A stretch of DNA of 64,000 bases from Variovorax sp. 54 (GTDB lineage: Bacteria > Pseudomonadota > Gammaproteobacteria > Burkholderiales > Burkholderiaceae_C), in contig NZ_PEFF01000001.1 in assembly GCF_002754375.1 (NCBI RefSeq), forward strand, positions 3,985,501 through 4,049,500, given 5' to 3'. Positions 8,964 through 18,062 of the stretch are shown here, piece by piece; the stretch's first letter is position 1, and the number at the start of each line of letters is the position of its first letter. The notes beneath the pieces are model-generated. The model saw only the letters and a list, made by a program, of their open reading frames with translations. It was not told where the DNA came from and ran no database searches. Made by a program: the position numbers and the translations under genes.

Positions 8964-9767
8964 TCAGAGCCAGTAAACGACGCGGCGACGGTATTTGACG
9001 AACATCACGCTCGCGGCGGTCAGGCACAACACGGTCCACAGACCGATACCGATCCAGCTCTCGAGGTGGGCTACGCCGCCCATCAGCGGTGTGCGCAACA
9101 GGTCGAGCATCTGCGCGAAGGGGTTCCAAAGCACGTACTTGGCGCGGCCCGGGAGGTTCTCGGGGAGCCAGAACACGGGCGTGAGGAACATCAGCATCTG
9201 CATGACGCTGGTGATGATCTGGGTCACGTCGCGGTAGCGGGTGCAAATGAGGCCCAGCAGCAGGCCGAGCGCGTGGGCGTTGACGACGAGGATCAGGAAG
9301 GCCGGAATGACCAGGAGAACCGACCATGACAGCGAGACACCGGCCCAGAGGGCGACGGGGATGTACAGCACGATCTGGTGGGCGAACTGGATCAGGTTGC
9401 GTCCCAGGCCTCGCCATACGAAGAGACTGACGGGGAAGTAGCCCTGCTTCAAATAGTTGGAGGCGCCGACAAAGGCGTTGCAGGCATCGGTGACGATGGC
9501 GGAGAAGAAACCCCAGAAGATCACGCCGAGCGCCAAGTGCGGGAAGAACTTGTCCAGCTGGGTGCCGAAGAGCGAGGCGTACAGCGGGCCCATGCCGCCG
9601 ATCATGATGCCCATGCTCAGCGTGAGCCACAGCGGCCCCAGCATGGAGCGGCGGTAGCGCAGCACGATGTCGAACCACGCCAGGGTCCACCAGATGTCGG
9701 TGCGGCGGGTGCCTTCCCACCAGTCGGCCAGGGCGCTTCGATGGAGATTGGAATGAACTTGGCTCAT
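8964..9767 (-). CDS. wzm: Polysaccharide ABC exporter permease (Wzm-like)
   Basis: A 267-residue ABC-2 type permease with about six membrane segments, including YRRSMLGPLWLTLSMG and the conserved VLWNPFAQMLDLLR region near the C-terminus. It is the membrane half of the exporter whose ATPase is encoded 3 nt downstream. It moves lipid-linked polysaccharide to the periplasm. The gene is divergent from the glycosyltransferase at 10006, with a 238-nt AT-rich gap that probably holds both promoters. Confidence 0.92.
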   Translation of the reverse strand: MSQVHSNLHRSALADWWEGTRRTDIWWTLAWFDIVLRYRRSMLGPLWLTLSMGIMIGGMGPLYASLFGTQLDKFFPHLALGVIFWGFFSAIVTDACNAFVGASNYLKQGYFPVSLFVWRGLGRNLIQFAHQIVLYIPVALWAGVSLSWSVLLVIPAFLILVVNAHALGLLLGLICTRYRDVTQIITSVMQMLMFLTPVFWLPENLPGRAKYVLWNPFAQMLDLLRTPLMGGVAHLESWIGIGLWTVLCLTAASVMFVKYRRRVVYWL

Positions 9768-10005
9768 GCGTGTGCGTCAGTGTCTTTGTCTGCCATGCGG
9801 ATGGTGATGTGCAGGGTCAGGTTCCCACCGCCGCGTGAAACGGCGATGAGCAAAAGCGCTTCGTGGCCGAGGGGGTCAAGCGGGATTTCTTGGAGGGCTA
9901 TGGCCGGATGGGCCGGGACGGTGCTCGTGCGAGCCCGCGCATTTTATTCAGAGTATCAACTGAGAGATAATTTTACCGGCTCCGGTTCCCGTGCAATTCG
10001 TAACC

Positions 10006-11091
10006 ATGGAAGAGCCCACCGCTCCCCCGATCGGCCGGGTTGTGGCTGCCATCGGCAGCATGCCCGACAGAAAAAACGATCAGCCCATGCGCAATTCCCG
10101 TTCCCTCGAAGTCTCCGTCGCCCTGTGCACCTACAACGGCGCCCGCTTTCTGCGCGAACAGGTGCGCAGCATCTGCCTGCAGACCCGGCCGCCGATCGAG
10201 ATCGTGCTCTCCGACGACGCTTCTCGCGATGGCTCGGTCGATGTCGTGCGCGCCACGGTGGCCGAATGCGCGGCGGAGCGCCCCGGGCTGGCCATCGCCT
10301 TGCGGGTCTTCGAGAACCCCGTGGCCCTGCGGGTCGTCAAGAATTTCGAGCAGGCCATCTCGGCCTGCACCGGCGACCTGATCGCGCTGAGCGACCAGGA
10401 CGACGTGTGGGTGCCCGACCGGCTCGAGCGGATGGTGGCGCCTTTCGTGCAGGACGACAACCTGTGGCTGCTGCACACCGACGCGCGCTTGGTGGATTCG
10501 CAAGGCCGCGACCTGGGCAACACGCTGTTCCATGCGCTCGAGGTCACGCCGTCCGAAATCGAGCGGATTCACACCGGCCGGGCCTTCGACGTGCTCCTGC
10601 GCCGCAACCTCGTGACCGGCGCCACCACGGTTTTCCGCCGCGCGCTGCTCGCCGATGCGCTGCCTTTGCCCGTCGAATGGGTGCACGACGAGTGGCTGGC
10701 CATCGTCGCGTCGACGACGTCGCGGGTCGACCTGCTGGAAGAGCCCCTCATCGAATACCGGCAGCACGAATCCAACCAGATCGGTGCCCGCCGCGACACC
10801 TACAAGGAAAAAGTGCGCAAGGCGCTCGCCTCGCGCGGCAACACGCACGTCGAGCGCGCGATCAAGGCCGAGCTGCTGCTGGAGCGCCTGCTTCAGCTGG
10901 GCGACCGCGTGCCTCCCGAAATCCTCGACAAGGTGCGCAGCAAGATCGTGCATCAGCGCTTTCGCGCCGCCCTGCCGGCCTCGCGCCTGGCGCGGTGCGT
11001 GCCGATCCTGCGCGAAGCCATGACCGGTCGCTACGACAAGTTCGGTCGCGGGGTGCGCGGCGTGGTCCGCGATCTTTTCGAGTCTGTCTGA
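10006..11091 (+). CDS. Family 2 glycosyltransferase (rhamnosyltransferase-like)
   Basis: A GT2 protein of about 361 residues. The catalytic domain begins SVALCTYNGARFLREQ and includes SDDASRDGS and LSDQDDVWVPDR (metal-binding QDD), then WVHDEWLA further on, as in rhamnosyltransferase-like GT2 enzymes of O-antigen loci. The start is uncertain: in-frame GTG 9991, ATG 10006, ATG 10060 and ATG 10087 are all possible, and the domain itself begins just after 10087. No strong ribosome site decides it. The next GT2 gene follows after 17 nt. Confidence 0.82.
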   Translation: MEEPTAPPIGRVVAAIGSMPDRKNDQPMRNSRSLEVSVALCTYNGARFLREQVRSICLQTRPPIEIVLSDDASRDGSVDVVRATVAECAAERPGLAIALRVFENPVALRVVKNFEQAISACTGDLIALSDQDDVWVPDRLERMVAPFVQDDNLWLLHTDARLVDSQGRDLGNTLFHALEVTPSEIERIHTGRAFDVLLRRNLVTGATTVFRRALLADALPLPVEWVHDEWLAIVASTTSRVDLLEEPLIEYRQHESNQIGARRDTYKEKVRKALASRGNTHVERAIKAELLLERLLQLGDRVPPEILDKVRSKIVHQRFRAALPASRLARCVPILREAMTGRYDKFGRGVRGVVRDLFESV

Positions 11092-11108
11092 TAGAGCACA
11101 CAACAACA

Positions 11109-12173
11109 ATGAATTCCACCCACACCCCCATGAACTCTCCCCGGCCCAGCGAGCCGCCGGCCTGGCCGAGCGTCGTGGTCATCATTCCGTTCTACAACGG
11201 CGCCGATTTCATCGAGCGTTCGGTGAAGAGCGTGTTCGAGCAGTCGGTGCCCGCGCACGAAGTGATCGTGGTCAACGACGGCTCGCGCCCCGAAGAGCGC
11301 GCTGCGCTCGACGGGCTGGCCGCCCGCTACCCGTTCCGCATCCTCGACAAGGAGAACGGCGGACAGGGCTCGGCGCGCAATGCGGGCGTGGCGGCGTCGA
11401 CGTCCGAGTACATCTGCTTCCTGGACCAGGACGACTTCTACCTGCCGAACCACATCGAGACGCTGGTGTCGTCGATTCCGGCGGACGACCGCCTGTTCGG
11501 CTACATCTACGCCGACCTGTACGAGGCGGACGGCGACGGCAACGTGATCCGCACCGGCGTCATCAAGGACCACGCGCAGCACCCGAAGCGCAGCATCTTC
11601 GACCTGCTGCGCTACGACATGTTCGTGCTGCCCTCGGCCACGCTCGTGAGTCGCAAGGCCTTCGACGCGGTGGGTGGTTTCGACTCGCAGTTCATGGGCT
11701 ACGAGGACGACGACCTGTTCCTGCGCATCTTCCGCAAGGGCTACAGCAATCACTTCGTGGACAAGGCGGTGACGGTCTGGTGCATCCACACGGCCAGCAC
11801 CTCGTTCGGCATCCGCATGGTGCGCAGCCGCTTCAAGTACTTCAAGAAGCTGCTGCAGATGTTCCCCGACGAGCACCAGCGCGGTCGCTACTACCTGCGC
11901 GAATACCTGATGCCGCGCTTCCAGCTGTTCTTCGTGAACGAAGCGATCGAGGCCATCAAGAAGGACGACCAGTACCGCGGCGAGATGACGGCGGTGCTCG
12001 ACGACTACGCGGCCATCGTCTTCGCAAACCCGTATGTGGGCCGCAAGAAGAAGCTGCGTCTGTGGATCACGTTGTTCCTGCTGCGTCGCAGCACGCCGGG
12101 CATGGTGCGCTTCATCGGCGCGCTGACGAAGCTGCCGGGCATTCGCAGCCTGCGCAAGGTCTACAAGTCCTGA
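11109..12173 (+). CDS. Family 2 glycosyltransferase
   Basis: A 354-residue GT2 enzyme with VVIIPFYNGADF, VVNDGSRP and FLDQDDFYLPN motifs, and a C-terminal helical region with basic residues that probably meets the membrane. The start is ATG 11109; a second in-frame ATG lies 21 nt later. It is co-directional with the preceding GT2 gene and probably acts in sequence with it on the same glycan. It converges with the acyltransferase-3/SGNH gene; 43 nt separate the stops. Confidence 0.87.
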   Translation: MNSTHTPMNSPRPSEPPAWPSVVVIIPFYNGADFIERSVKSVFEQSVPAHEVIVVNDGSRPEERAALDGLAARYPFRILDKENGGQGSARNAGVAASTSEYICFLDQDDFYLPNHIETLVSSIPADDRLFGYIYADLYEADGDGNVIRTGVIKDHAQHPKRSIFDLLRYDMFVLPSATLVSRKAFDAVGGFDSQFMGYEDDDLFLRIFRKGYSNHFVDKAVTVWCIHTASTSFGIRMVRSRFKYFKKLLQMFPDEHQRGRYYLREYLMPRFQLFFVNEAIEAIKKDDQYRGEMTAVLDDYAAIVFANPYVGRKKKLRLWITLFLLRRSTPGMVRFIGALTKLPGIRSLRKVYKS

Positions 12174-12216
12174 CGATGCGCACCGCGGCGGCCCCGAGGC
12201 CGCCGCAGCCTGGTGC

Positions 12217-14244
12217 TCAGCGGGCCGGCGCCGGCACCGGCGTGGTCATTGCCGGGTCCATGTAGGTCGCGTGCTTGCGCACGTACTCGGCGCGCAGGTG
12301 GCCAGCGTCCTTGTAGATCGGCGTGGCGTCGGCATCGGCGCGGGTGCACCAGTCTTTCTCGCACAGGGTCGGAATCGGGTCGATCACGATCGCGCCGCTG
12401 CGCTGCGCGATCTGCCGCATGCGCTCGTGCAGCACCTTCTGCTTTGGGTCCCAGGGCGCGGTGGGCGACATCTTGCCCACTTGCATGTCGCCCAGGCGCC
12501 CGCCCTTCACGAACTCTTCGGGGCCGAAGCCTTCGCCGACCGGGTTGTCCAGCAGCAGGTAGACCTGCTTGTGCTTGGCCAAGGTGGTCAGCACGGTCTC
12601 GAGCATGTTGAGCGAGAAGTCCACCCCGCCGCCGCCCATGAAGCGCCGTTTGTCCTTGCCGTCGAAGAAGTAGTAGCGGTCGGCCGCAGCGGTCTCGGCA
12701 TTGGGCTTGCCGGTCTCGGAGAAGTAGCAGTTCCAGCAGCCACCGAAGACGACGGCATCGAACCGGTCGCTCATGGCCAGCCGCATGCCGCCGTCGCGGC
12801 GTTCGCCGCAGAGGTTGTTCTGCTCGTCGACCACGTTGGGAATCGGCGGGCAGGCGCCCCAGGTCACGAAGGAGAGCGAATCGAGCGTGCCCGGCGAGGT
12901 CTTGGCGAGCTCCACGGCGCGCGGCCCGTACTGTTCGACGTGGCTGTCGCCGAAGAACAGCACCCGGCGCTTGCCCTGGCCGATCTGCTGCAGCACCTCG
13001 CCGTCGACCTTGATCGGACTCAGGCCATCCGGGTAGGCCCAGTCCTTGGCGGCGGCAGCGGTCTTGTTGAAGTACGGATCGCTGTGGCGGCCCACGTAGT
13101 AGCGCGTGGTCGCCAGCAGCCCGAGCACGACGAAGCCGACCATCACTGCGACCAGCCCCGCCGTGATCGCCGGGTTCTCGCTGCGGCGCGTGTAGCGCTC
13201 GACGAAACGGTAGGTGAGCCACGCGAGCACGAACGACGCCACCAGCATCAGCGCGCGAATGCCGTCCGGCGGCAGCTTGCCTTCGAGGATGTGCGCGTAG
13301 GCCAGCAACGGCCAGTGCCACAGGTACAGCGGATAGCTGATGAGCCCCACCCACACCATCGGCTTGGACGCGAGCACGTAGCGGTTCAGCACGCCAGTCG
13401 GCCCGGCGGCGATACAGAAGAAGGCGCCGAGTGACGGCAGGATGGCCCAGAAACCCGGGAAGGCCTTGCCGCCGCGGATGTAGCACAGGCCCAGAATGAT
13501 CAGCACGAGGCCGGCGATCGACTGCGCGTGGCGGCTCCAGCCCGGCTTCGGTGGCGGCCGGTGCAGCCGCGCATAGGCCAGCATGCCGCCGATCATCAGC
13601 TCCCAGAAGCGCGACAGCGGCGAGTAGAACGCGGCCGTGCGGTGGCTGTGGATGGTCGTCACGTTGAGCAGGAACGACATCGCTGCCACCGTGCCGAGCA
13701 CCGTGAGCATCCGCCACTTGCGCTTCCAGGCCAGGCCCAGCAGCACGGGCCAGAAGATGTAGAACTGCTCTTCGATGGCCAGCGACCACAGGTGCAGCAG
13801 CGGCTTGGTCTCGGCGGCGTTGTCGAAGTAGCCCGCTTCGCTCCAGAAGGCAAAGTTCGAGACAAAGCCCGCGCCCGCGGCCACGTGCTTGCCCAGCTGT
13901 TCCCATTCGTGTGGCAGCAGCGAGAACCAACCGAAGGCCATGGTGGCCAGCAGCACCAGCGCCAGCGCCGGAAAGATCCGCTTCACACGACGCGCATAGA
14001 ACTCGCGGTAGCTGAAGCCGTCGCCCTGGAAGCTGCCCAGGATGATGGTGGTGATCAAAAAGCCCGAGATGACGAAGAAGATGTCGACGCCGATGAAGCC
14101 GCCCTTGATCCACTGCGGGAACGCGTGGTAGCCGAGCACCGAGAGCACCGCGACGGCGCGCAGCCCGTCGATGTCCGGGCGGTATTTCGGGTGGACCAGG
14201 TGGGCGTGTTCGGGGAGGGAGGGCGGGCTGCTCGGTGTCGTCAT
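12217..14244 (-). CDS. Acyltransferase-3 / SGNH fusion protein (OafA-like O-acetyltransferase)
   Basis: A protein of 675 residues. The N-terminal half (about 20-370) is a ten-helix acyltransferase-3 domain starting YRPDIDGLRAVAVLSVLGYH, with IDIFFVISG-type helix 2. The C-terminal half is a periplasmic SGNH hydrolase-like domain with GDSH (block I, in LFFGDSHVEQ), an FGGCWN segment and the DAGH Asp/His block near residue 650. Such fusions pass acetyl groups across the membrane and O-acetylate sugars of O-antigen or peptidoglycan. It lies on the strand opposite to the flanking glycosyltransferases and is the third acyltransferase-3 enzyme in the locus. Confidence 0.9.
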   Translation of the reverse strand: MTTPSSPPSLPEHAHLVHPKYRPDIDGLRAVAVLSVLGYHAFPQWIKGGFIGVDIFFVISGFLITTIILGSFQGDGFSYREFYARRVKRIFPALALVLLATMAFGWFSLLPHEWEQLGKHVAAGAGFVSNFAFWSEAGYFDNAAETKPLLHLWSLAIEEQFYIFWPVLLGLAWKRKWRMLTVLGTVAAMSFLLNVTTIHSHRTAAFYSPLSRFWELMIGGMLAYARLHRPPPKPGWSRHAQSIAGLVLIILGLCYIRGGKAFPGFWAILPSLGAFFCIAAGPTGVLNRYVLASKPMVWVGLISYPLYLWHWPLLAYAHILEGKLPPDGIRALMLVASFVLAWLTYRFVERYTRRSENPAITAGLVAVMVGFVVLGLLATTRYYVGRHSDPYFNKTAAAAKDWAYPDGLSPIKVDGEVLQQIGQGKRRVLFFGDSHVEQYGPRAVELAKTSPGTLDSLSFVTWGACPPIPNVVDEQNNLCGERRDGGMRLAMSDRFDAVVFGGCWNCYFSETGKPNAETAAADRYYFFDGKDKRRFMGGGGVDFSLNMLETVLTTLAKHKQVYLLLDNPVGEGFGPEEFVKGGRLGDMQVGKMSPTAPWDPKQKVLHERMRQIAQRSGAIVIDPIPTLCEKDWCTRADADATPIYKDAGHLRAEYVRKHATYMDPAMTTPVPAPAR

Positions 14245-14329
14245 CGTCGGTGCTGAAAGCGGCGCTTGCGGGCTTTTCTTGCGGGGCTTTTCGGCCCCGA
14301 TTGTCCTCGCAAACGTCGCGGTGCCTTTT

Positions 14330-15088
14330 TCAGGCGGTGGCGCGCTGCAGCCGCCAGTACCGCCAGAACGCCCCCGACAGCCACACCTTGAGCAGGCTGG
14401 TCACGTGCCAGTACAGGTACTTCTTGCTGCGGTGGCTGGCGCGCTGGGCGTCGTGGCGTGCGCGCAGGTCTTCGGCCACCTGGAGCTTCCAGCCGGCCAG
14501 CCGGGTGCGGGCGCAGATGTCGAAGTCTTCCCCGTACATGAAGAAGCGCTCGTCGAAACCGCCGATCTGGCGGTAGGCCTCGCTGCGGAACAGCATGAAC
14601 AGGCCGGGAATCCAGGCCGGCACGGCCGGCGGCTGGTAGCCGGGCTTCTTGCGGCCCAGGATCTCGAAGGGGGTCAGCAGGTCGCGGTGCGGCTCGGGCA
14701 CGGGGCGGCCCGACTCCAGGATGCGCGGCGTCATGAGGCCGGCGTCGGGCGCGGCCTGGGCGAGCATCGGGGCGAGCACGTCGGCGTCGAAGCGGATGTC
14801 GGGGTTGAGCACCAGGAACCAGGGTGTGTCGCAGCGCGCAAAGGCCTGGTTGTGGTTGGCACCGAAGCCCAGGGGCGCCGGGTTCTCGATCCGCTCGATG
14901 GCAAAGCCCCAGGGCCGTCCTGCGGTCAGGTCGGCCTCGGGAATGTTCAGCGTGAGCACGACCTTGGCGATCGAGTCCCGGCTGTGGCGGTCGAGCTGCT
15001 CGAGCAGCGGCAGCACCAGCGCGAGCTGGCCGTGGCTCACGATCGACAGGGTGACCGGGGCTTGGGGTGAAGAAGGGGGCGTGGGCAT
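14330..15088 (-). CDS. Family 2 glycosyltransferase (WbbL-like rhamnosyltransferase)
   Basis: A 252-residue GT2 protein with LNPDIRF (the DxD equivalent) near residue 100, FDERFFMYGEDFDICAR and the C-terminal HRSKKYLYWH motif seen in WbbL-type enzymes, which add rhamnose to lipid-linked GlcNAc. It diverges from the sugar-1-phosphate transferase gene 45 nt away, which makes the lipid-linked first sugar. A role in the second sugar step is therefore a reasonable inference. The sugar donor is not proven. Confidence 0.83.
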   Translation of the reverse strand: MPTPPSSPQAPVTLSIVSHGQLALVLPLLEQLDRHSRDSIAKVVLTLNIPEADLTAGRPWGFAIERIENPAPLGFGANHNQAFARCDTPWFLVLNPDIRFDADVLAPMLAQAAPDAGLMTPRILESGRPVPEPHRDLLTPFEILGRKKPGYQPPAVPAWIPGLFMLFRSEAYRQIGGFDERFFMYGEDFDICARTRLAGWKLQVAEDLRARHDAQRASHRSKKYLYWHVTSLLKVWLSGAFWRYWRLQRATA

Positions 15089-15133
15089 GGTCTAATTTCG
15101 CTCGGGAATTCTAGGGTTCCCCCAACCCCACTC

Positions 15134-16225
15134 ATGATTGCCCTGATCATCCTCAGTTTCTTCGTCTCCGCCATCGCGGTGCAGCTGTTCATGCGCCGCG
15201 CGCGCAGACACGCGCGCCGCTACGGCGCCGACATGCCCCAGCGTTTCCACAAGGGCCACGTGCCGCGTCTGGGCGGGGCCGGCATCATGCTCGGCATGAG
15301 CGCGGCCTGGCTGGGCGCCGGCCTGATCGAGCCGCTGAACATCGCCTGGCCGCTCAAGACCTCGATGCTCACGCTGGTGTGCATCCTGCCGGCCGTGCTC
15401 GGCGGCATCGTCGAAGACGTGACCCAGCAGGTCAAGGTGCGCTACCGGCTGGGCCTGACCATCGGCTCGGCGTTGCTGGTGTGCTGGGTGCAGGGGCTGG
15501 GCGTGGCGCGCACCGGCTTCGAGACGCTCGACGGCTGGCTCGCAGTGCTGCCGTATGCCTCGCTGGTCTTCGCGGCCCTGGCCATCGGCGGCCTGCCGCA
15601 TGCCTTCAACATCATCGACGGCTACAACGGGCTGGCTGGCACCGTGGCCGTGCTCGTGTGCCTGGCGATCTCGCACGTCGCGCTGCAGCTGGGCGACCGG
15701 CAACTGGCCGCGATGGTGATCTGCCTGGTCGGCGCCACCTTCGGCTTCCTGGTCTGGAACTACCCGCGCGGCAAGATCTTCGCGGGCGACGGCGGCGCCT
15801 ACGTCTGGGGCATGGTGATCGCCGTGGCCTGCGTGACGCTGGTGCAGCGCCACCGCGTGGTGTCGCCGTGGTTCCCGATGCTGCTGCTGATCTACCCGGT
15901 GTGGGAGACGCTGTTCTCCATCTACCGCAAGCTGGCCCGGGGCCAGTCGCCGGGCACGGCCGACGCGCTGCACTTTCACCAGCTGATCTTCCGGCGCATC
16001 GTGCGCGTGGCCTTCGCGGACGACGAGGCGCGCCAACTGCTGGCGCGCAACAACCGCACCTCGCCGTACCTGTGGATGTTCGCCGCGCTGTCGGTGGTGC
16101 CCGCGGTGCTGTTCTGGAACAACACCTTCGTGCTGATGCTGTTCTGCCTTCTGTTCGTCACGACCTACGTCGGGGCGTACCTGATGATCGTGCGCTTCAA
16201 GGTCCCGCGCTGGCTGCGGCCCTGA
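15134..16225 (+). CDS. WecA/MraY-family polyprenyl-phosphate sugar-1-phosphate transferase
   Basis: A 363-residue multi-pass membrane protein. It shows HKGHVPRLGGAGI in the first cytoplasmic loop, the metal-binding region GGIVEDVTQQ (Glu-Asp where WecA and MraY carry Asp-Asp), FNIIDGYNGLAG and FAGDGGAYVWG. The family transfers a sugar-1-phosphate from a UDP-sugar to undecaprenyl phosphate and so starts O-antigen synthesis at the inner membrane. The gene closes the polysaccharide locus; argB begins 64 nt downstream. The sugar (GlcNAc or another HexNAc) cannot be told from sequence. Confidence 0.87.
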   Translation: MIALIILSFFVSAIAVQLFMRRARRHARRYGADMPQRFHKGHVPRLGGAGIMLGMSAAWLGAGLIEPLNIAWPLKTSMLTLVCILPAVLGGIVEDVTQQVKVRYRLGLTIGSALLVCWVQGLGVARTGFETLDGWLAVLPYASLVFAALAIGGLPHAFNIIDGYNGLAGTVAVLVCLAISHVALQLGDRQLAAMVICLVGATFGFLVWNYPRGKIFAGDGGAYVWGMVIAVACVTLVQRHRVVSPWFPMLLLIYPVWETLFSIYRKLARGQSPGTADALHFHQLIFRRIVRVAFADDEARQLLARNNRTSPYLWMFAALSVVPAVLFWNNTFVLMLFCLLFVTTYVGAYLMIVRFKVPRWLRP

Positions 16226-16289
16226 CCGCCGGCGCACCCTTGTTGCGAGAATCCTTTCCTTCGTCCACCGCTTCGGAGCCTGACTGTCC

Positions 16290-17183
16290 ATGACCGATCC
16301 CGTCCTCAACATTCCTCCGCGCGACAAGGCCGAGATCCTGGCCCAGGCGCTGCCGTACATCCGCAAGTTCCACGGCAAGACCATCGTCATCAAGTACGGC
16401 GGCAACGCCATGACCGACCCGGCGCTGCAGGCCGACTTCGCGGAAGACGTGGTGCTGCTCAAGCTGGTCGGCATGAACCCGGTGGTGGTGCACGGCGGCG
16501 GCCCGCAGATCGAGGCCGCGCTCAACAAGTTGGGCAAGAAGGGCAGCTTCATCCAGGGCATGCGCGTGACCGACGCCGAGACCATGGAAGTCGTCGAATG
16601 GGTGCTGGCCGGCGAGGTGCAGCAGGACATCGTGGGCCTGATCAACCAGGCCGGCGGCAAGGCCGTGGGCCTCACGGGACGCGACGGCGGCCTCATTCGC
16701 GCGCAGAAGCTCAAGCTGGCCGACCGCACCGACCCCAACGTGCACCACGACGTGGGCCAGGTCGGCGACATCGTCTCCATCGACCCCAGCGTGGTCAAGG
16801 CGCTGCAGGACGACGCCTTCATTCCCGTCGTGAGCCCGATCGGCTTCGGCGAAGAGAACGAGAGCTACAACATCAACGCCGACGTCGTCGCCGGCAAGCT
16901 CGCCACGGTGCTCAAGGCCGAGAAGCTCATGCTGTTGACCAACACGCCCGGCGTGCTCGACAAGAACGGCAACCTGCTCACCAACCTGAGCGCGCGCGAA
17001 ATCGACGAGCTGTTCGCCGACGGCACCATCTCGGGCGGCATGCTGCCCAAGATCGAAGGCGCGCTCGACGCGGCCAAGAGCGGCGTGAACGCCGTGCACA
17101 TCATCGACGGCCGCGTGCCGCACGCGATGCTGCTCGAGATCCTGACCGACCAGGCCTACGGCACGATGATCCGGGCGCGCTGA
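16290..17183 (+). CDS. argB: Acetylglutamate kinase
   Basis: A 297-residue amino-acid kinase, the usual length. It phosphorylates N-acetyl-L-glutamate in the second step of arginine synthesis in the cytoplasm. Features are KYGGNAM near residue 33, [10 protein letters not shown] near residue 67, GRDGGLIRA in the middle and [12 protein letters not shown] in the ATP-binding part, ending [11 protein letters not shown]. The N-terminal helix before the kinase fold (about 25 residues) is the type often linked to arginine-sensitive hexameric enzymes. It is followed by a hairpin and slmA. Confidence 0.97.
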   Translation: MTDPVLNIPPRDKAEILAQALPYIRKFHGKTIVIKYGGNAMTDPALQADFAEDVVLLKLVGMNPVVVHGGGPQIEAALNKLGKKGSFIQGMRVTDAETMEVVEWVLAGEVQQDIVGLINQAGGKAVGLTGRDGGLIRAQKLKLADRTDPNVHHDVGQVGDIVSIDPSVVKALQDDAFIPVVSPIGFGEENESYNINADVVAGKLATVLKAEKLMLLTNTPGVLDKNGNLLTNLSAREIDELFADGTISGGMLPKIEGALDAAKSGVNAVHIIDGRVPHAMLLEILTDQAYGTMIRAR

Positions 17184-17190
17184 AGGCCCT

Positions 17191-17220
17191 CGCGTGCCTT
17201 CGGCGACCCGAAGGCGCGCG
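17191..17220 (+). terminator. GC-rich hairpin between argB and slmA
   Basis: The arms 17191-17203 and 17208-17220 pair over 13 bp with one G-T wobble around a CGAC loop. There is no T-run, so it could be a weak or Rho-assisted terminator, or an mRNA-stabilising stem, just after argB. Confidence 0.45.
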
Positions 17221-17270
17221 CTCACTGCGCTGTGCGAGAATCAATTGATTACATCTTTGCACGCGCTCCC

Positions 17271-17921
17271 ATGCAGAACGAAGAGACAGCTGCCCCCGGC
17301 GTAGAGACCCCGGCCGACACGCCCGCCGCCGCACCGACGCGCAAGCGCCCCAAGCCGGGCGAGCGGCGCGTGCAGATCCTGCAGGCGCTGGCCGCCATGC
17401 TGGAGCAGCCCGGTGCCGAGCGGGTCACCACCGCCGCGCTGGCCGCGCGGCTCGAGGTGAGCGAGGCGGCCCTGTACCGCCACTTCGCGAGCAAGGCCCA
17501 GATGTTCGAGGGCCTCATCGATTTCATCGAGCAGAGCGTCTTCACGCTGGTCAACCAGATCCTCGAGCGCGAAGGTGCCACCGGCAGCCAGCAGGCCGCC
17601 CGCATCCTCACGCTGCTCGTGCAGTTTGCCGAGCGCAACCCCGGCATGACGCGCGTCATGGTCGGCGATGCGCTGGTCTACGAGAACGAGCGCCTGCAGC
17701 AGCGCATGAACCAGTTCTTCGACAAGATCGAAGCCACGCTGCGCCAGGTGCTGCGCGGCGCGGCCGCCGCCGACGGCTCGGCCACGCCCAGCGTCGATGC
17801 CCAGGTGCGCGCCGCGGCGCTCACGGCCTTCGTGGTCGGGCAGCTGCAACGCTTTGCGCGCTCGGGTTTCCGCCGCGCGCCGTCCGAACACCTGGAAGCC
17901 ACGATCGCCCTGATCGTTTGA
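17271..17921 (+). CDS. slmA: SlmA nucleoid occlusion factor (TetR-fold)
   Basis: A 216-residue TetR-fold DNA-binding protein. After a Pro/Ala-rich N-terminal tail it follows Escherichia coli SlmA closely: RRVQILQALAAMLE, the helix-turn-helix VSEAALYRHFASKAQMFEGL, AERNPGMTRVMVGDAL and RMNQFFDKIEATLRQVLR. SlmA binds dispersed chromosomal sites and inhibits FtsZ assembly over the nucleoid. The start at ATG 17271 gives the extended tail; GTG 17232 in frame is less likely. Its closeness to argB is common in Burkholderiales. Confidence 0.9.
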   Translation: MQNEETAAPGVETPADTPAAAPTRKRPKPGERRVQILQALAAMLEQPGAERVTTAALAARLEVSEAALYRHFASKAQMFEGLIDFIEQSVFTLVNQILEREGATGSQQAARILTLLVQFAERNPGMTRVMVGDALVYENERLQQRMNQFFDKIEATLRQVLRGAAAADGSATPSVDAQVRAAALTAFVVGQLQRFARSGFRRAPSEHLEATIALIV

Positions 17922-18041
17922 CGGCAAGGCCGGCCGGCTCGGCACGGCCATGCCGAACTCGACGCGCCCCCTTGCGGCGCGTACGATGAATTCCCTCCCT
18001 TGCCGCCACGCGGTGCCGCGGTGACAAGCCCGTTTCGCATG

Positions 18042-18058
18042 ACCTCTGGATCGGAGGT
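18042..18058 (+). promoter_or_regulatory. Small hairpin covering the leader-peptide ribosome site
   Basis: ACCTC (18042-18046) pairs with GAGGT (18054-18058). The right arm contains most of the GGAGG ribosome site of the possible 22-codon leader at 18063, so folding could hide that site. This is a structural reading only. Confidence 0.3.
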
Positions 18059-18062
18059 TCGC

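Noticed and set aside
9378..11108. A long plus-strand frame in phase with the GT2 gene at 11109, extending nearly 1.7 kb upstream
   Set aside because: It reads antisense through wzm and out of frame through the first GT2 gene; the GT2 domain begins only after ATG 11109.
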